A DNA stretch of 7,341 bases from CAMEON01 sp045602325 (GTDB lineage: Bacteria; Bacillota; Clostridia; Oscillospirales; CAG-272), in assembly GCA_045602325.1 (NCBI GenBank), contig JAZSBH010000073.1:1-7341 (forward strand), written 5' to 3'. Below the pieces are notes generated by a model. It was not told where the DNA came from and made no database searches. It saw only the letters and a program-made list of their open reading frames with translations. Shown here piece by piece: positions 5,302 through 7,341 of the stretch. Position 1 is the stretch's first letter; each line of letters opens with the position of its first letter. A program made the translations under genes and the position numbers.

Positions 5302-6549
5302 TTACTGCAACGCGAAATTGACGCCCACGATCATATTGGTATCAAAGCTTCGGGTACGGAAAAAGATATTGCAGGATTCGGAAACGAGGATGTATCGGAA
5401 ATCGCTGCCCGCCTCAAAGTAGTCCACGATGCACTCACAGGTGTCGGTCAGGAACAGTCCCTCGTAGGTGGAGACGATCTCCTCCGAGGCGAAGACCATA
5501 CTGCCGTAGTCAACGGTTCCGTACCGCGCTACCAACTCCTTGGGGTTGGTATCCGACAGGCAGTAGTTGCCCCAGAAGATCCTGTCATCCACGTGGAAAA
5601 TCTCGCGGGTGTGGTTCATGATGCCGTAGTCGTTCTTCTCGAACATGCCCAGAAGAGCCATGGTCTTGGCGTCGTAATAGTACAGGGCGCTGCCCGTGGA
5701 TTTGGATTCACCGATATACAGGATGCCGTCCTCGCGGTTGAGGTACAGCTTGGGGAAATAGTAGGTCTTGTAGTTGCCGTCCGGCCATCTCGTCACCTCG
5801 CCTGTGGTGAGATCCTTCTTGAACACGCCGCAATGCTGGTCATGCTCCGAGTAGTAGATCACGTTGCCGTCCAGACAGAAGGAGGAGACCTCGTGGTCAA
5901 AGAAGAGGGAGGACTGCTTTTCGCCGTCTGCCTTGGAAAAGACATCGATGCGGCACAGATCCGGGAAGGAGATATAGATCTCCTCGCCGATGATGCTCAT
6001 CTCGGCAGGCAAGGCAGGGAGGGGAGTATTGTAGACGGGGGTCATGGTAGCGGAATCAATCATGACCAGGCGGTTGTTCCCTGCTGTGATGACGTAGATG
6101 AGGTCGTTCTCCGTGGCCCAGTTCACCACGTCACCGTCCAAGCGGTACAGCACCACAGTAGCCGTCACATCCTTGGCCTTGTTTTTCTCGGTCGCTTCTC
6201 CCGACTGCAAAAGCTTCATATTCTCGGGAAGCTTCATGGTATCGCGGTAAGCATCCGCCAGAACGCCGTTATCGATGGAATCGGGCGGGGAGGTGACCTC
6301 TTCGGTATCCGCCTCGGGGGTAGTTTCGTCGATGCCCATTTTCTCGCTGTCGGAGGGCTCGGGATACACAGCCGTTTCGGTTGTTGTATCGGGCGCGGCG
6401 GGCTCTTCTCCTGTGTTGGCAGACTCCTGGGCATTGGACATCGCCTCGTTCACCAGATCGCCGAGGGAGTCGAGAACCGACGCCACGTCGCACGAGGTAA
6501 GGGCGAGAGCCAGAAGCAGGCTGAACAGAATGCAGGTCAGCTTTTTCAT
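5302..6549 (-). CDS. Lipoprotein with probable beta-propeller domain, function unknown
   Basis: A 415-residue surface lipoprotein. The signal peptide MKKLTCILFSLLLALALTSC has a good lipobox (LTSC, lipidated Cys 20). Residues about 21-115 are an acidic, Ser/Thr/Glu/Pro-rich linker such as would cross the cell wall. From about 125 the sequence falls into repeated units of beta strands ending in a residue pattern like 'IYY...VFKKDLTTGEV': LIYVITAGNNRLVMIDSAT, EIYISFPDLCRIDVFSKADG, VIYYSEHDQHCGVFKKDLTTG, ILYIGESKSTGSALYYYDAKT, RIFWGNYCLSDTN. At least five such units suggest a beta-propeller of the DUF5050/PQQ-repeat type; I assign no exact family. No catalytic motif was seen. It has its own promoter and ribosome site and its own terminator, so it is a single-gene unit converging on the Cys-rich gene. 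Role could be binding of cell wall, sugar or protein partners. Confidence 0.85.
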   Translation of the reverse strand: MKKLTCILFSLLLALALTSCDVASVLDSLGDLVNEAMSNAQESANTGEEPAAPDTTTETAVYPEPSDSEKMGIDETTPEADTEEVTSPPDSIDNGVLADAYRDTMKLPENMKLLQSGEATEKNKAKDVTATVVLYRLDGDVVNWATENDLIYVITAGNNRLVMIDSATMTPVYNTPLPALPAEMSIIGEEIYISFPDLCRIDVFSKADGEKQSSLFFDHEVSSFCLDGNVIYYSEHDQHCGVFKKDLTTGEVTRWPDGNYKTYYFPKLYLNREDGILYIGESKSTGSALYYYDAKTMALLGMFEKNDYGIMNHTREIFHVDDRIFWGNYCLSDTNPKELVARYGTVDYGSMVFASEEIVSTYEGLFLTDTCECIVDYFEAGSDFRYILVSESCNIFFRTRSFDTNMIVGVNFALQ

Positions 6550-6556
6550 GAAGATT

Positions 6557-6563
6557 CCTCCTT
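6557..6563 (-). promoter_or_regulatory. Ribosome binding site of the propeller lipoprotein gene
   Basis: On the minus strand AAGGAGG lies 7 bases before the ATG at 6549-6547, an ideal site that fixes the start. Confidence 0.93.
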
Positions 6564-6585
6564 ACGGATAATAATACTCTTCATA

Positions 6586-6614
6586 ATTATACCACAGCAG
6601 GGGAGATTTGTCAA
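6586..6614 (-). promoter_or_regulatory. Consensus housekeeping (SigA-type) promoter of the propeller lipoprotein gene
   Basis: On the minus strand: TTGACA (6614-6609), a 17-base spacer, TATAAT (6591-6586). Both hexamers match consensus exactly, and TGG before TATAAT gives an extended -10 as well. Transcription would start near 6579, leaving a leader of about 30 bases with the AAGGAGG site. No operator-like repeat is seen, so strong constitutive expression is likely. Confidence 0.95.
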
Positions 6615-6653
6615 CACCGCAAACTGCTTTTCAATTTGGATTACTTCTTGTTT

Positions 6654-7340
6654 TTATAAAAAACATGGCACATGGATAAAGAAAAACCTTACTAATCCGT
6701 TCACAATTCGTTTGGAATTTCGAACGTTCGAATTAGTAAGGTTTGGTCGCCCACATGCAACTTTATCCGAACACGGAATGTCCGTAAAGAGCACGGTTTT
6801 TGAGCCGTAGCCGAAGTTTAATGTAAGTAAAAATCGGTCATTGTATAGGAAAACTGTATTGACGAAAACATCGATAAGCTGTCTGCGTTCTTCAAGGCGA
6901 TTGAGGTCAAAGTTTCGCATATAGCGGAACCAAGCCCAAAGCTCGTCCTCGGTTCGCAGAGGCCGCTTCATATTTTCGATCAGTATCTTGTCCTCCAACT
7001 CTCGCTTGGTAACCTCCAACGTCTCAAGCCGTTGCTTGGTGGACGGTGTGATGATACCTTGCTCGATAGCCGCTATCAGATTGTCAATAGAGCGTTGCGT
7101 ATCAGAAAGGTTCTTTTCAAGATATGGAATTACCATGTTTTCTTGCTGCTGATACTCCAAATATTTGTGTACTACATCTCCAATGAAAACGTCATAATGT
7201 AGAACCGTCTTGACTTGGTCAAGTACTGCGTCCTCGATCCACTTTTTCTTAACGGGCTTGCGATTGCATCCCGTTTTCTTTTTTGCACTGGAGCATTTGT
7301 AGTAATGATACGTTGCTCCACTTTGGCTTGTCCCGCTTTC
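6654..7340 (-). CDS. Large serine recombinase, C-terminal part (gene runs off the right edge)
   Basis: The last 228 residues of a site-specific recombinase of the large serine family (TndX/TnpX-like), which inserts and excises mobile elements; the N-terminal catalytic Ser domain lies outside the window. The open frame continues to the right edge, so the TTG at 7160 is not the start. Fragment residues about 11-25 (YHYYKCSSAKKKTGC) are the second half of the recombinase zinc ribbon, with Cys 16 and 25; the partner Cys pair is upstream. A helical, coiled-coil-like stretch (about 60-145) follows, then WFRYMRNFDLNRLEERRQLIDVFVNTVFLYNDRFLLTLNF, the usual C-terminal strand region (VNxVxLYxDxLxLTxN). 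After CSDKVACGRP the last 29 residues (200-228, NLTNSNVRN...) are encoded by the stem-loop at 6684-6744 and its flank, and are probably not conserved. Base use is clearly more AT-rich than in the other genes, fitting horizontal transfer. Confidence 0.92.
   Translation of the reverse strand, partial: ESGTSQSGATYHYYKCSSAKKKTGCNRKPVKKKWIEDAVLDQVKTVLHYDVFIGDVVHKYLEYQQQENMVIPYLEKNLSDTQRSIDNLIAAIEQGIITPSTKQRLETLEVTKRELEDKILIENMKRPLRTEDELWAWFRYMRNFDLNRLEERRQLIDVFVNTVFLYNDRFLLTLNFGYGSKTVLFTDIPCSDKVACGRPNLTNSNVRNSKRIVNGLVRFFFIHVPCFL
6678..6744 (-). terminator. Long stem-loop with U-rich tail at the recombinase 3' end
   Basis: 6684-6699 (AAACCTTACTAATCCG) and 6729-6744 (CGAATTAGTAAGGTTT) form a 16-bp stem around a 29-base loop. 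The sole mismatch (6697/6731) is a G-U wobble only in minus-strand RNA. On the minus strand the stem runs into TTTTTCTTT (6686-6678). It lies inside the annotated reading frame, before the TAA at 6656-6654. It could instead be an inverted repeat of the element end. Confidence 0.6.
6719..6732. repeat. Perfect 14-bp palindrome inside the recombinase tail
   Basis: TTCGAACGTTCGAA is an exact 14-bp palindrome overlapping the right arm of the larger stem-loop. Such a site could bind a dimeric protein; it could also be a by-product of the stem-loop. Role unknown. Confidence 0.6.
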
Positions 7341-7341
7341 A

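Noticed and set aside
5235..5321. 28-codon frame with a fair ribosome site (AGAGGA at 5222), start overlapping the stop of a 15-codon frame
   Set aside because: It consists mostly of the minus-strand terminator stem and overlaps the end of the propeller gene; no homology recognised.
5593..6810. 405-residue open frame on the plus strand opposite the propeller lipoprotein gene
   Set aside because: Runs antisense through a well-supported lipoprotein gene and across its promoter into the recombinase; composition typical of a shadow.
1..7341. CRISPR arrays, tRNA, rRNA, toxin-antitoxin or defence genes
   Set aside because: No regularly spaced repeats, tRNA-like cloverleafs or characteristic motifs were found on either strand.

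Overview
The window looks like chromosomal DNA of a fairly GC-rich gut-type Firmicute, most likely a clostridial (Oscillospiraceae/Ruminococcaceae-like) bacterium. The grounds are strong AGGAGG-type ribosome sites, a textbook SigA-type promoter, short intrinsic terminators, secreted lipoproteins of types common in these bacteria, and a clostridial-type large serine recombinase. The genus is inference; no rRNA or other taxonomic marker is present.

Left part, + strand. Bases 2-1957 hold most of polynucleotide phosphorylase (pnp), missing only about the first 44 codons. After a 10-bp hairpin comes a membrane-anchored VanY/M15-type D-Ala-D-Ala carboxypeptidase-like protein (2024-3055), ended by a clear intrinsic terminator. 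This protein keeps the fold motifs but has lost the catalytic Glu and the last zinc-ligand His, so it is probably not a working peptidase. Next is a lipoprotein with a Cthe_2159-like (DUF4353) beta-helix carbohydrate-binding domain (3301-4269), ended by a perfect 16-bp hairpin. Then comes a small unrecognised Cys-rich protein with a C-terminal membrane segment (4428-4889), preceded by a palindrome and a hairpin that covers its only candidate ribosome site.

Middle. Bases 4890-5300 contain no convincing gene. They hold a cluster of hairpins, including a perfect 20-bp inverted repeat that may be both a two-way terminator and part of a dispersed repeat, then an AT-richer stretch, then the terminator of the converging gene.

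Right part, - strand. A lipoprotein with a probable beta-propeller (6549-5302) has its own consensus promoter and ribosome site. Upstream of it, and running off the right edge, is the C-terminal part of a large serine recombinase (7340-6654). Its base composition is visibly more AT-rich than the rest, which suggests the end of an integrated mobile element.

Working together. Apart from pnp (RNA turnover) and the recombinase, the four central proteins are all predicted to be at the membrane or cell surface. They do not form one operon: each has its own terminator or leader, and the fourth faces the other way. No defence system, CRISPR array, tRNA or rRNA was seen. The most unusual items are the degenerate M15 protein, the hairpin-masked Cys-rich small gene, and the recombinase end with its inverted repeat.
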